Assembly (NCBI GenBank): GCA_026770025.1
Contig: JAMXDE010000005.1
Coordinates: 1,674,001 to 1,738,000, forward strand
Direction of reading: 5' to 3'
DNA: 64,000 nt
Source of the DNA: Craspedostauros australis
Lineage: Eukaryota > Bacillariophyta > Bacillariophyceae > Mastogloiales > Achnanthaceae
Below, piece by piece: positions 54,218-64,000 of this stretch (its first letter is position 1; each line of letters opens with the position of its first letter). The notes below the pieces were generated by a model. It was given only the letters and a program-made list of their open reading frames with translations. It was not told the origin of the DNA and did not search any database. A program made the position numbers and the translations under genes.

Positions 54218-56491
54218 ATGACCGACCCACCCAATCTCTCCTCGCTTCTTGCGTCTGAGGCCTCCGCTTTCGCCAGTATGCCTCCGGCGGCGTCCGTGCC
54301 CGGGATCGCAGTCGAGACTGTGTCCTCGGTGGCCAGCGGATCCGCCCGCTCTGGTGACATGGGCAGCGACACTCTCCTTGACCAAGTCGGGATCGGGATG
54401 GCCATCGGACACGTCGTGGCTGACGACCGCATCTGCCTGGTTCGCCTCTCCTCCAAGTCGGAGGATGGCCACACTCTACTCTGCGCTAACTTGGCCAGCG
54501 AGTGCCGCCGCAGCAACCACCATACCCTTCGTCGCGACTCTGACCGCCGCGGACTCCCGGGAGTGTACCAATGCCTCGACACAACCACGCTTGGCGGAGC
54601 ACCCCGACGCGATCTCATCGAGAGCAGCCACCAGAGTCGCGCCGCCTATGACTCTACTCGGGCCGCCGCGCTCCGCGATCTCGAAGCTGTCGGCAAGATG
54701 GACATCACGGATGCCGCTGCACGCAACGACAGCGACGCCAAAAGCGTCGGAGTGGTCGGATTCGACCTCGACACCAAGCCGGCAGGACGACCCGGCATCG
54801 ACGTACAGCCGACGCCACCCGTCCGCATCAAGACCAACCCCGCTGGTCCGCCACCGACCACCCAACCAGGAGCATCTGGCCGCACACCCCCGGTCCCACT
54901 GATGCGCCCCGTCCCGGTCGTCCCCCGTCCAGTCCTCTCTTCCCAGCACGGAACACACTACTCTCCTCCTGCTCTGGCCACCACCGCAGCCGACGAACTC
55001 ATGCATGTGGTGCGCCATCAAACATCCCTCAACCGTGAAGCGATGGAGCTCCACCAACGCAAGTCAGAGGAGACCACGCAAGCAATGTTGCGGGCACTAG
55101 CGAATCAGCAGGCGCAAATCACGCAACTGCTCCAACATGGCCATCCCTCCTCGAGTCTGGCTCCCGCGCCTGCCCCAACCACGGACACCGAATGGTATGT
55201 GGCGATCGACGGACGACGCCCCGGGGTATACACCTCGGCGGCTGAGGCCATCGCTCAAGCAGGCACCGGAAGCACCGCCCGAGTTGTTCGGTGTGCTTCC
55301 TTCGCCGAAGCCGATGCCTACCTCCGTGCCTCAACGACAACCGCACCCATCTACAGCCAGCCGATGTCACACGACCGCCCACACCCGGCAGGAGCGACGT
55401 ACCCAGGAAACACCTCCGCCGAGTCCCAAACAGCGACGGCCCCTCTCCCAGAGCGGGCTCCATCTGGCTCCACCAGCATGGGTATCGAACAGTTCCTGGG
55501 CGAAGACTCGTCCAAGGGCGACAAGAAACAGATCTTCGGCGAAGCCATCGACAACGAACGACGCATGCTCAAACACCTCGCCCCGCCACACGCCAGCCAA
55601 GAGATCCAGACCGAACTCGCCAAAGCCGCCATCGACGTCACCAGCCAACCAGGTAAGGTCACCGATGAACGTACATCCATCGAAGAACTCGCCTCCGCCT
55701 TCGGAGACATCCGCAACCAAACCGCTCGATCTGCCGGTCTCATCGCCACCGACTCCAACTGGCGCACCAAGACCCGCCACGCTCTCGGCCGCATCAAGAC
55801 CTCCGAAGACCTCAGCGAACTCGCGGGTGACTTCAACAGCATCCGCGACGACGTGATGACCCGCTACCTCAACGATGTGGGTCACATTCTCCGCCACGGC
55901 TGCTACACTGATGAGCAAATCACTCTCTACCAGCAAGGCGGAGGATGGGTCGCCGTCCTCAAGCTGTTCTTGACGTACTATCACGAACTCCTCCTCAAAC
56001 TCCAAGAGGAAGCCTTCAAGACAGCCAACGGATGGGAGGACTCCGCCGAGGTATACCTCGAGCACTACGCCAAGGCTCTCTTTGACGCACGCAACTTCGC
56101 GTCCTCCCGCAATCTCATGATCTTTCGCACGTACATCATCGTACGCGAAGGAGCACGAGGCGGTTGGTGCAACCTGAAGGTCCTGGAGAAATTCCAGCAG
56201 CGCACAATCGGCACCCCTGGCCCGTCTTCGACACCGAAGGATGACACTGACACCACTCCTGCCGAAACAGGGCGGAAGAAGTGCAAGCACTGCGGAGGGT
56301 CCGGCAAGGTTCACGAGATCCGCGATAGCGGATGCCCGTTCGGGTATCTCTTCAAGAAGAAGGTGGCGATGGCAAAAGCCAAACAGGTCGCGAAATGTGT
56401 GAACCAAGGCGAAAAGGCCGCCGACGTTATCACGCGCATCCTGCAGGAAGCAATTACGAAGCGCGGAGGCGGAGAAGAGGATGATGCCTAA
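54218..56491 (+). CDS. 757-aa protein with viroplasmin/RNase H1 N-terminal-like domain
   Basis: A single frame from ATG 54218 to TAA at 56491 has strongly C-ending codons, so it is unlikely to be chance. Regions: an A/S/G-rich N-terminus (1-150), a Pro-rich linker (about 190-255), a heptad-like helix rich in Q/E/A (about 268-310), then residues 325-371 reading W-Y-V-A-I-D-G-R-R-P-G-V-Y-T-S followed by ...A-R-V-V-R...A-E-A, the pattern of the caulimovirus-VI/RNase H1 N-terminal domain that binds RNA-DNA hybrids. A helical domain follows (about 420-660), then K-C689-K-H-C692-G-G-S-G-K and C707, a possible zinc site, and a basic K-rich tail. No RNase H catalytic domain follows the hybrid-binding motif. 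It could be a Gag-like protein of an undescribed element or a host gene. It lies between two family A LTRs but shares nothing with family A Gag. Confidence 0.7.
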   Translation: MTDPPNLSSLLASEASAFASMPPAASVPGIAVETVSSVASGSARSGDMGSDTLLDQVGIGMAIGHVVADDRICLVRLSSKSEDGHTLLCANLASECRRSNHHTLRRDSDRRGLPGVYQCLDTTTLGGAPRRDLIESSHQSRAAYDSTRAAALRDLEAVGKMDITDAAARNDSDAKSVGVVGFDLDTKPAGRPGIDVQPTPPVRIKTNPAGPPPTTQPGASGRTPPVPLMRPVPVVPRPVLSSQHGTHYSPPALATTAADELMHVVRHQTSLNREAMELHQRKSEETTQAMLRALANQQAQITQLLQHGHPSSSLAPAPAPTTDTEWYVAIDGRRPGVYTSAAEAIAQAGTGSTARVVRCASFAEADAYLRASTTTAPIYSQPMSHDRPHPAGATYPGNTSAESQTATAPLPERAPSGSTSMGIEQFLGEDSSKGDKKQIFGEAIDNERRMLKHLAPPHASQEIQTELAKAAIDVTSQPGKVTDERTSIEELASAFGDIRNQTARSAGLIATDSNWRTKTRHALGRIKTSEDLSELAGDFNSIRDDVMTRYLNDVGHILRHGCYTDEQITLYQQGGGWVAVLKLFLTYYHELLLKLQEEAFKTANGWEDSAEVYLEHYAKALFDARNFASSRNLMIFRTYIIVREGARGGWCNLKVLEKFQQRTIGTPGPSSTPKDDTDTTPAETGRKKCKHCGGSGKVHEIRDSGCPFGYLFKKKVAMAKAKQVAKCVNQGEKAADVITRILQEAITKRGGGEEDDA

Positions 56492-56742
56492 CCCTGTGTT
56501 TGCTTTGTCTCTCTCCTCTCTGTGCTGCCCACAACTCGTGCCCACCTCAACGCCAACCAACAAACACCGATACTACCGACCATCCCAGACACCACACACA
56601 CACACACATCAACAATCCAGACGGCCCGAGCGACATACTACTAAGCTCTAACTTAGCAGATATCGTTGCATTATCCACGAAACAACTCCCCACGTCCTCT
56701 ACCTGTTCATTGCGCTACGCAACACTGAACTTCGGTCTCCAC

Positions 56743-57027
56743 ATGACCAGCAGCATCTGGCCCGCTTTCGAGCATGCCTTTTGCACACATGACGACGGCT
56801 TGCCCCACACGCTGCGGACGTACCCGGACGCGACCCAATTCCTTGGGTCGACGGCAAGAGTGTCTCACCGGATTCTGAACAAGATTCCGGTGGACTTTCT
56901 GGTCGCCCACGGGGTCCAGAATACGGAATGGCGTAGTTGGGTCCTCCACTGCCAAGTCAACCTGCGACCTCGGCTGATCATCGAGATATGGACCGGACCC
57001 CACCTGGGATGGATACAACATGCAGCC
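56743..57027 (+). pseudogene. Open reading frame truncated by A3 LTR (unknown)
   Basis: From ATG 56743 there are 95 codons (M-T-S-S-I-W-P-A-F-E-H-A-F...) of protein-like composition before the A3 LTR starts at 57028, after which the frame only reads LTR sequence. The frame is also open upstream to about 56500, but that part looks like leader (TH repeats). It follows the 757-codon gene on the same strand by 251 bp and could be the start of a second gene of the same unit. No family was recognised. Confidence 0.35.
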
Positions 57028-57823
57028 TGTCGAGATGTACATGTGAGTATATGTCGAGATGTACGTGTATATGTGCATCGTTCACCCGCTATTCTCTCAT
57101 ACGCACTTGGACGGTATAACTACATTCGTGTCGATAGTATACTGTGATTCGTCAGAATTACAGGGGAAATGGAACACACGAAAAGGGGCAAGATTTCTGG
57201 AGGAAATTTGCAAATGACGATTTCTGAGAGAACTGGAAGATCGTCCGTCCATCCATCAATGGTACCAAGAGAATCTCGAGGTACTTCCCAACTAAACCTC
57301 AGATGACGATATCATCTGACAGACCACTGCATCACCAATGGAACGTGACATCTGGAGAGCAGAAGGACGCCTACTGACGTCAACAGGATGTCATCGTGTC
57401 ACCACGTCGACATCTGTCTCCAAGTCAGAGCAGGAGGCGAAGATCCGATGACCCATGAAGATCATGGATACTGAAGGTGAACTTCAAATGGTAAGTACTC
57501 ATGGAGTAGGAGCCAGTACTGAATGAACGGAGTGTCGAATACGGAGTACGTATCGAACACGGAGTATCGTGTGCGACGAGCACACGATGTTGAGAGAGAG
57601 AGAGAGAGAGAGAATACAGAGAGGAGCGAGAGAGCATCTCGCGTACCGACTCATAGTCGGAGACTGAATCTACAAAACAGATTGAAGCGCCGAGAGCATC
57701 GGGCAAGAGAACGGCGTACACCGAGAGCATCGGAGTAGCCAACTAATGAAATAGCAAACAGAAGACTATCAACCAACACCATCTTCCACGATCGTAGGTT
57801 ACCGTGCGCGGAACTTGCCAACA
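57028..57823 (+). repeat. 5' LTR of A3
   Basis: This 796-bp LTR begins TGTCGAGATGTACATG and ends CTTGCCAACA. It has the same hairpin and the same 24-bp terminal tandem unit as the other family A LTRs, and a GA dinucleotide run near 57594-57613. Confidence 0.92.
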
Positions 57824-57835
57824 CGTTTATAAACG
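57824..57835. other. 12-bp palindrome at inner edge of the A3 5' LTR
   Basis: CGTTTATAAACG, conserved in all three family A copies even though surrounding sequence has diverged. Confidence 0.85.
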
Positions 57836-57905
57836 ATAGATCAGGGCGAGCCCGCGAATCGTATCGTGCGAGGAAGACGAACATCATTCAAGAGCAGCAG
57901 GCTGA

Positions 57906-60900
57906 ATGAGCGAGGAAGAGGAATTGAGAGACATCCCTCTGTCCAACCCGACTATCAAGAGAGAAGAAGGTGCGAGTGAGACTCCACCACGAGAAGAGAA
58001 GGAAGCAGCCGCGGCTACTGTCCTATCAGGCGCAGACGCAAGCGCGATCGACGAGACCGAAGAGGAACGGTCTGCGAGGCTACATCGCGAGGAGAAGAGC
58101 ATTCTCAAGACGGTCAAGCAGGAGGAGACTGGTGTGACGGAGAGTATTCGCACAGCCAAACGGAGTGGTAAAAGTGAGACACCACCAGGAGGAGAATTTG
58201 TGACGAAAACAATCTCCGCGCAACTACGAGCGAAAATCGAAGAATCGCTAACACGGAAACAGACGGAAATCAAGGGCGCGAGCGCACCAACAACGAAACA
58301 ACGAATCAACATGGCGACATCAGCCAACACGAACAAGCGACGCATCAAGGCGCCGATGTTCAGCGGTGAACAGGAAGACTACAGCGCATGGGAGTCCCAA
58401 GCGAAGGCATACGCTCGTGCACAGAAGACGAGAGACGTGATGTTGGGCAAAACCAAGGTGCCAACAGTGAGCGAGATCGCGGCAGCCGACGGTGAAACCA
58501 AGGAAGCGATGGAAGAGATCTACGAGCTGGGATGCGACTGCTTCAGCGATCTGATCCTCATGATGGATGCTGAGAAAGGAAAAGGCAAGCAGGCCATCCA
58601 ATACATCAACCAATGCATCTCCGACGACTACCCCGAAGGAGACGCACACGGAGCGTGGAACGTTCTCGCGGAGAAGTTCCGTCCATCCGATGCGGTGACG
58701 AAGATCAAACTCAAGCGCCAATTCAACAACGAAAAGATGAAGAGAGACACGGACCCCGACATCTACATCACGCAACTCGAGGTTCTACGATCGCGTCTCC
58801 ACGATGTCAAGTACGAGATCACGGACGAGGAAATGATCATGCAAATCCTCAGCACGGTGAGCAACGAATACAGAACTCACATCGTGAACTTCCAACACCA
58901 ACTCACGTTCAATCCGGAACTGGTTACCATCAACACGATCAGAGGAGTACTCCGCACTGCATACGCCACTCACAGAGGAGGCAAGGCATACGTCGACGAC
59001 TTCCAAGACAGTAACACGAAGAGCAACGACACCGGCTTCACTAGCACCGGTAACTTCAAGGGTACTTGTCACAACTGTGGCGTGTATGGCCATAGATCCG
59101 CCGATTGTCCAGAACGCAAGAAATCGAACAACAAGAAAAACAACAACAACAACAACAAAATGAACGGAAAGCGTAACAACAATCGCAACAAGGGAAGCGG
59201 CTTCAACGGGAAGTGCAACTACTGTGGCATCTTCGGACACCGCGAGGCGGAGTGCCGAAAGAAGAAGTTCAACGAGAACAAGAAGGCCAACGAACAAGCC
59301 AACGCGGCTACGGAAGGACACGACAAGAGTGGGCACGAGATGGTACTCTCTGCGAAGGACATGCCGCTCTGCATGTTGGTGTCCGACGACTACATCGAAG
59401 ACTCCTTCTTCGATAACTTCGAGTGCGTCGGAAGTGACGACGAAGTACAGGACGATGAGATCGTCCCGGAGTGGCTCAACGAGGAGCCAATCATCCACGA
59501 GGTGGATCCAAGACGCGAAGTGAGCTACGAATGCTGCTTCAACGCGCACGACCTGATCGGTTCATACGGCGACGAAGCTGAGATGGACGACGAGGCCAAC
59601 GATAGCGACATCGAAGAGGCCATGAGCGATGACGACGACGACGCCGACGAGGACGGCGCAGATGAAGAAGACGAAACGAACGGCGGCGCGGCGCCGCCTC
59701 CTCCAGCAGCGGGGAACAACAGATCGGGCATCTTCGACGAAGATGACAGCGACGAATCCGAAGACGGCAATCATCCAGACGACAGCTTTAATCCGAACGA
59801 GCGCGTCGTCTATCCAAGAGACATCGACTTCCCACCGATTGGGAATCCCAACGACTCCAACTATCTTCATCGCCATGATACCATTCCCTACGGAACAGCA
59901 ACAGCGTTGATAATCCAGAAGCAACTCATCTTCGATGCCGTAATGGAAGCAGGAATGAACCTCTTCCCAGGGCATGTACAAGGAGTGCTCAGACCAATGT
60001 GGGTGAACATGATGGGATCCATCCTATCCGAGAACTTCAGATCAATCGAAGAGATTCTCGCCAATTCGGTCGTCATCAACCGCATATTGGAAGCGGACAA
60101 CACGGAGACGATCCCAGAGACGGATCTGCACTACATCCTTGGAGGATGCATGCGTGTACTCTTGCGAGAGCGATCACGCGTCCACCCATACGATCCAGCC
60201 ACAGGATCACATCGAAGCAACACGATTCCATCGGACTACGCACAACTACCCAACAACATGGATGACGAGGAACATCGCAATCCATACAACGAAGATGGAG
60301 TTCACGTCGACGAAGAGGACGAAGACAACATCATGACCGATACAGCTGCGGCAGCCGTGGAGCAGCTCCACGAACTCAGCACCAGACACAAGGACAAGGT
60401 CAACAAGGACACCTGGCTCGCCGACAGCGGAGCTTCGTGTCACATCGTCAATTCAGACACCGCTCTCTTCAACGTGCGGCACATCAAGTCATTCGTCCAA
60501 GTGGGAGACAGCACGAAGCTGGACTCTCCCAAAATGGGATCCATTCGCTTGAAGGTCAAGCAGCGAGACAACACTGGCCACATCATCCGGCTCGATGACG
60601 TGAAGTACACACCGAAAATGGCGGTGAACCTTTTCTCCACGAACAAGGCTCTGTACAACGGTTACCAGCTTGGTAGCAACGGCATTCTGATGGACATCAT
60701 CAACGGATCCGGAACGAAGATCGTATTCGACCGAGTCTTCCGCACAGCCAACGGATTCATCACGGGAGTGCAGATGCATCCCATCATGCCAACGAACAAC
60801 GACAAGGCTTGCACAGCCATCGTCAAAAACCCATCCAAGGAGATCAGCGCGGTGAACTTGCATCGAATGCTCGGCCACGCGCCACTCGAAGCCATGAAGC

Positions 60901-63900
60901 GGACAGCCGCCCAATACAGATGGAAGATTATCGGCGAAATGCCGGTATGTCGCGACTGCGCGGTCGCGAACGCAAGAGTGAAGAACATTCCGAAGGCAAC
61001 CATTCCTAGAGCGACTCGCCGCGGCGAACGGCTCTTCATTGACATTAGTTACACTAAACACATAAGCTTCGGAGATAAACGCTACTGGACCCTGATCGTG
61101 GACGACTGCACGGATCATTGCTGGAGTTTCTTTCTCAAGAACAAAGGTGATCAACCAGGGTACATCAAACGATTCATCCAAACAATCAAGTCACAGACTG
61201 GTGACCAACAGATCATCTTCCGAGGTGACAACAGCGGAGAGAACAAATCCACGCAGGATATTCTCATCGATGCAGGACTCAACGTGAAATTCGAATTCAC
61301 GGCATCGAATACGCCGCAACAGAACGGCAGAGTGGAACGCAAGTTCGCGTACCTCTACACCAAGATCCGCTCCATGCTCAACGGAGCACAGCTCGACGAA
61401 GAGTATAGGCATGGCCTGTGGGCAGCAGCTGCTAGCACTGCCACCGCCATCGCCAACATCACCGTAGCGAAGAATCAAAAGGAGTCACCACATCGACAAT
61501 TCTTTGGCAACGATCCACCATATGCGGATGCACTCCGCACTTTCGGAGAGGTGGGTGTTGTGAAGACTACCTACGGCGGGATTACCGCCAAGCTCAAGAA
61601 TAGAGGAGAAGAGATGGTGTTCATCGGGTATGCACACCAACATGCATCAGGGGTCTACAACATGTACAGACCATCGACCAAGTCACTGATCTGCTCACGC
61701 GATATCAAGTGGCTCAACCAATCATACGGACAGTTCCGTGGCTGGGCACCAGCACCGAACATATCCAACGAAACAGGAACAACGGACGCAGACGGCTTCA
61801 CAACCATCGGACGGAAGGGAGCAATGCCAAGGACGGCAACGCGTCAAGCATCAGAAGCGAAGAGAGTATCTTTCGCTGACAGCAACAGGTATTATATCCT
61901 ATCGGACAGCGACGATGAGGATAATGAGGACGACGGAGTAGTGACTCAACTAGTCCACAACGACGAGGAAGATCGGAGCGAATCCAATCATGAGGATGAC
62001 GAGATCCTACCATCCGGCGACGAAGCCGATGATAATACAGGCGTCACCCCTCCAAACACACCAGCGAGGTCTACACATGACACACCATCCAGATCTCCAC
62101 CGAGCAAACCAAACAAGCATGACATAGCTAGAAAGGAGAGGATCCGACGTCACGAATCACGAGGCAGGAAGGGAGAAACTAATCCCAAGTCAACTACAGG
62201 AAAGAATATTTCTAGAGCTCTGCGTGAACTCGCAGATTTCAACGAACGAGGTCGAAAGGAAGAAGGATATGAAAGCGATCCATCATCCAACGAAGACAGT
62301 GATGAACTCAGCGACGAGATGATCGACGACTCCAACAACGAAACTACAGATGACGAAGAAATTGCAGATGAAGGAGAGATTGAGATCACTCACTATAGCA
62401 CAACAGGACTGTACGGAATGAATGCAATCATTACCGAATCACCAGCGATCGACATCGGACTGTCGATGCAGGACGAGAACAAAGAACCAGAGAAGCACAT
62501 CGAACCTACAACATTCGATGGAGCCTTCAACCATCCAGACCCTATCCATCGAAAGGGATATCGAGCAGCCATCAAGAAAGAGTTCAACTCCATGGACACA
62601 CGCAAGGTGTACAGCAAGATCAAACGAGACGCCATCCCACGCGGCCGCAGATGCTGCAAATGCAAATGGGTCTTCAAGCTGAAGCGTGACGGCACACATC
62701 GAGCGCGGCTCGTTGCATGTGGCTATTCACAAGTCGCAGGAGTGGACTTCCAAGAGCACTACTCACCCGTCATCCATGACGTGACCTATCGGGTCATGAT
62801 GGTGATCATGCTGATCAAGAAGATGGACTGCGCACTCGTCGATGTCGTAACGGCATTCCTACACGGAGACCTCGACGAGGAGATCTACATGAACTGTCCC
62901 AACGGGATGGATCATCAACCAGACGAAGCCCTGACCCTACACAAGCCAATCTACGGACTTGTGCAGAGCGCCAGGCAATGGTTCAAGATGTTGGTATCGA
63001 CCCTCAAGAATATCAACTTCGAACAGAGCGCGGCAGACCCGTGCCTGTTCTACAGGAAGACGAACGAAGGAAGCATGATCGTGGCCATCTACGTGGACGA
63101 TTGCTTCTGCTGCGGAGACTCCAAGGCACTGGAGACATTCCTGAAGGACATCCAAGGTAGCAAGTTCAAGGTGACTATCGAGCGCGGACTCGGAGACTAC
63201 CTCAGCTGCAACATCGGACTGAACCATGACAAGACTAGAGCGACATTGCGTCAACCACACCTCATCCGACATCTCATCGAAGAGTTCGGAACCAAGGTTG
63301 AGAAGATGCAACGCTATGGGACACCGGGAACCCCGGGTCAAATCATCGTACGACCATCCGAAGATACCGGACTGCAGAAGGTCGGACCGGAAGAACATGC
63401 CGAATACCGCCGAGGCGTCGGTATGCTACTCTTCCTCATCAAGCACTCGCGACCGGATATCGCGAACCCTGTGAGGGAACTCTCCAAGGTATTGATCGGG
63501 CCCACCAAGGCCGCAATGAAGGAGATGTATCGGATCATCAAGTATGTGATCGATACAAAGGACTATGGATTGAAGATCCATCCAGCGCGTCCAGACGACG
63601 ACGGCTGGGACATGGAGCTCTTTCGCGATAGCGAATATGCAGGAGACAAGAACACGAGAATCAGCGTAGGGGGATTCATCCTATACCTGTGCAAGGTGCC
63701 AATCCTTTGGCGATCCAAGGCACAGAAAGCCGTCACACTCAGCTCATCCGAAGCAGAATACGTTGCCCTTTCCGAAGCGGCAAAGGAGATCTTCTTCGTC
63801 GTGCAGCTACTCGAAAGTGTGGGCGTCCCAGTGAAGACACCGATCAAGGTCCGTGTGGACAACATCGGAGCGATCTTCATCGCCAAGAACCCATCGACAT

Positions 63901-64000
63901 CCCAACGATCGCGGCACATCGACGTGCGCCATCACTACGTGAGGAACATGGTAATCAACAAAACCATCGAAATCATTTTCGTCAAATCCGAGCAGAACAC
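57906..64000 (+). CDS. Gag-Pol polyprotein, A3 (3' end outside window)
   Basis: The ATG at 57906 opens a frame with no stop seen up to base 64000 (2031 codons), so only about the last 40 residues are missing. It is co-linear with A1/A2 but carries many substitutions and indels. An R-N-N-N-type insertion lies between the zinc knuckles. About 18 residues of the acidic/Gly linker before A-A-P-P-P-P-A-A-G-N-N (near 59690) are deleted. The RNase H motif F-C-D-S is changed to F-R-D-S at about 63625. Zinc knuckles, protease DSGA, integrase motifs and RT Y-V-D-D are kept. The retained open frame despite divergence suggests it was functional well after splitting from the A1/A2 lineage. Confidence 0.9.
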   Translation, partial: MSEEEELRDIPLSNPTIKREEGASETPPREEKEAAAATVLSGADASAIDETEEERSARLHREEKSILKTVKQEETGVTESIRTAKRSGKSETPPGGEFVTKTISAQLRAKIEESLTRKQTEIKGASAPTTKQRINMATSANTNKRRIKAPMFSGEQEDYSAWESQAKAYARAQKTRDVMLGKTKVPTVSEIAAADGETKEAMEEIYELGCDCFSDLILMMDAEKGKGKQAIQYINQCISDDYPEGDAHGAWNVLAEKFRPSDAVTKIKLKRQFNNEKMKRDTDPDIYITQLEVLRSRLHDVKYEITDEEMIMQILSTVSNEYRTHIVNFQHQLTFNPELVTINTIRGVLRTAYATHRGGKAYVDDFQDSNTKSNDTGFTSTGNFKGTCHNCGVYGHRSADCPERKKSNNKKNNNNNNKMNGKRNNNRNKGSGFNGKCNYCGIFGHREAECRKKKFNENKKANEQANAATEGHDKSGHEMVLSAKDMPLCMLVSDDYIEDSFFDNFECVGSDDEVQDDEIVPEWLNEEPIIHEVDPRREVSYECCFNAHDLIGSYGDEAEMDDEANDSDIEEAMSDDDDDADEDGADEEDETNGGAAPPPPAAGNNRSGIFDEDDSDESEDGNHPDDSFNPNERVVYPRDIDFPPIGNPNDSNYLHRHDTIPYGTATALIIQKQLIFDAVMEAGMNLFPGHVQGVLRPMWVNMMGSILSENFRSIEEILANSVVINRILEADNTETIPETDLHYILGGCMRVLLRERSRVHPYDPATGSHRSNTIPSDYAQLPNNMDDEEHRNPYNEDGVHVDEEDEDNIMTDTAAAAVEQLHELSTRHKDKVNKDTWLADSGASCHIVNSDTALFNVRHIKSFVQVGDSTKLDSPKMGSIRLKVKQRDNTGHIIRLDDVKYTPKMAVNLFSTNKALYNGYQLGSNGILMDIINGSGTKIVFDRVFRTANGFITGVQMHPIMPTNNDKACTAIVKNPSKEISAVNLHRMLGHAPLEAMKRTAAQYRWKIIGEMPVCRDCAVANARVKNIPKATIPRATRRGERLFIDISYTKHISFGDKRYWTLIVDDCTDHCWSFFLKNKGDQPGYIKRFIQTIKSQTGDQQIIFRGDNSGENKSTQDILIDAGLNVKFEFTASNTPQQNGRVERKFAYLYTKIRSMLNGAQLDEEYRHGLWAAAASTATAIANITVAKNQKESPHRQFFGNDPPYADALRTFGEVGVVKTTYGGITAKLKNRGEEMVFIGYAHQHASGVYNMYRPSTKSLICSRDIKWLNQSYGQFRGWAPAPNISNETGTTDADGFTTIGRKGAMPRTATRQASEAKRVSFADSNRYYILSDSDDEDNEDDGVVTQLVHNDEEDRSESNHEDDEILPSGDEADDNTGVTPPNTPARSTHDTPSRSPPSKPNKHDIARKERIRRHESRGRKGETNPKSTTGKNISRALRELADFNERGRKEEGYESDPSSNEDSDELSDEMIDDSNNETTDDEEIADEGEIEITHYSTTGLYGMNAIITESPAIDIGLSMQDENKEPEKHIEPTTFDGAFNHPDPIHRKGYRAAIKKEFNSMDTRKVYSKIKRDAIPRGRRCCKCKWVFKLKRDGTHRARLVACGYSQVAGVDFQEHYSPVIHDVTYRVMMVIMLIKKMDCALVDVVTAFLHGDLDEEIYMNCPNGMDHQPDEALTLHKPIYGLVQSARQWFKMLVSTLKNINFEQSAADPCLFYRKTNEGSMIVAIYVDDCFCCGDSKALETFLKDIQGSKFKVTIERGLGDYLSCNIGLNHDKTRATLRQPHLIRHLIEEFGTKVEKMQRYGTPGTPGQIIVRPSEDTGLQKVGPEEHAEYRRGVGMLLFLIKHSRPDIANPVRELSKVLIGPTKAAMKEMYRIIKYVIDTKDYGLKIHPARPDDDGWDMELFRDSEYAGDKNTRISVGGFILYLCKVPILWRSKAQKAVTLSSSEAEYVALSEAAKEIFFVVQLLESVGVPVKTPIKVRVDNIGAIFIAKNPSTSQRSRHIDVRHHYVRNMVINKTIEIIFVKSEQN

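Larger units (their letters stand above)
57028..64000 (+). mobile_element. Family A Ty1/copia retrotransposon, copy A3 (runs off window)
   Basis: The 5' LTR (57028-57823) is followed by the CGTTTATAAACG palindrome and a gag-pol frame to the window end, in the opposite orientation to A1 and A2. The left flank is GCAGCC. The 3' LTR and target duplication are outside the window. It is more diverged from A1/A2 than they are from each other. Confidence 0.92.

Noticed and set aside
52526..57823. The two plus-oriented family A LTRs as a pair bracketing one element
   Set aside because: The DNA between them has no family A internal sequence, no polypurine tract before 57028, and the LTR at 57028 is followed by its own gag-pol.
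1..64000. CRISPR arrays, bacterial operons, tRNA or rRNA genes
   Set aside because: No regularly spaced repeats or tRNA/rRNA signatures were seen, and the genome is clearly eukaryotic. A tRNA scan could not be run.

Overview
The window looks like nuclear DNA of a diatom. The clearest marker is a fucoxanthin-chlorophyll a/c light-harvesting gene at 15283-16028, whose N-terminus has the A|FAP signal-cleavage context of stramenopile plastid proteins. Other support comes from short GT-AG introns (155-475 bp), a peroxisomal-type thiolase with a C-terminal SQL, and many Ty1/copia elements of the general kind known as CoDi in diatoms. Genus and species cannot be told from the sequence alone.

Layout. 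Bases 1-16100 are ordinary gene space: the start of an SPX-domain gene (minus, cut by the window edge), a Misato/DML1 tubulin-like gene (plus), two related TKL-like protein kinase genes facing away from each other (4874-6229 minus, 9424-10668 plus), a three-exon 3-ketoacyl-CoA thiolase (12084-14193) and the two-exon FCP gene. Bases 16.7-26.3 kb hold a duplicated 258-bp segment, an old family-B-like LTR and a decayed copia gag-pol (here family C) whose RT/RNase H region was later split by a solo LTR of family B (23304-24057). Bases 26324-45715 are a nest: two nearly identical family A copia elements (26324-34259 and 35600-43537, both minus, each with one uninterrupted 2083-codon gag-pol frame), the second inserted inside the coding region of a piggyBac-type transposase gene (35072-35599 plus 43538-45715). 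Imperfect inverted repeats at 34434 and 46235 probably mark the ends of that DNA transposon.

Bases 46.5-48 kb carry a two-exon gene for a 398-residue protein with a signal sequence and no recognised family. Bases 49231-52525 are the 3' part of a family B element (minus), cut by a solo-like family A LTR (52526-53327), which abuts the second copy of the 258-bp segment. A plus-strand gene of 757 codons (54218-56491) encodes an unusual protein with a viroplasmin/RNase H1 N-terminal-like domain and a C-terminal CxxCGGxG motif. A second reading frame follows it and is cut by the 5' LTR of a third family A element (57028 to beyond the window end).

The host genes point to phosphate signalling (SPX), organelle or cytoskeletal function (Misato), kinase signalling, fatty-acid beta-oxidation and light harvesting. 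They do not form a pathway together. The right two thirds of the window is a record of nested insertions whose order can be read from 6-bp target-site duplications: caccct (A1), atgacc (A2) and aactgg (solo B). Mismatch counts quoted between repeats are by eye, not from an alignment program.
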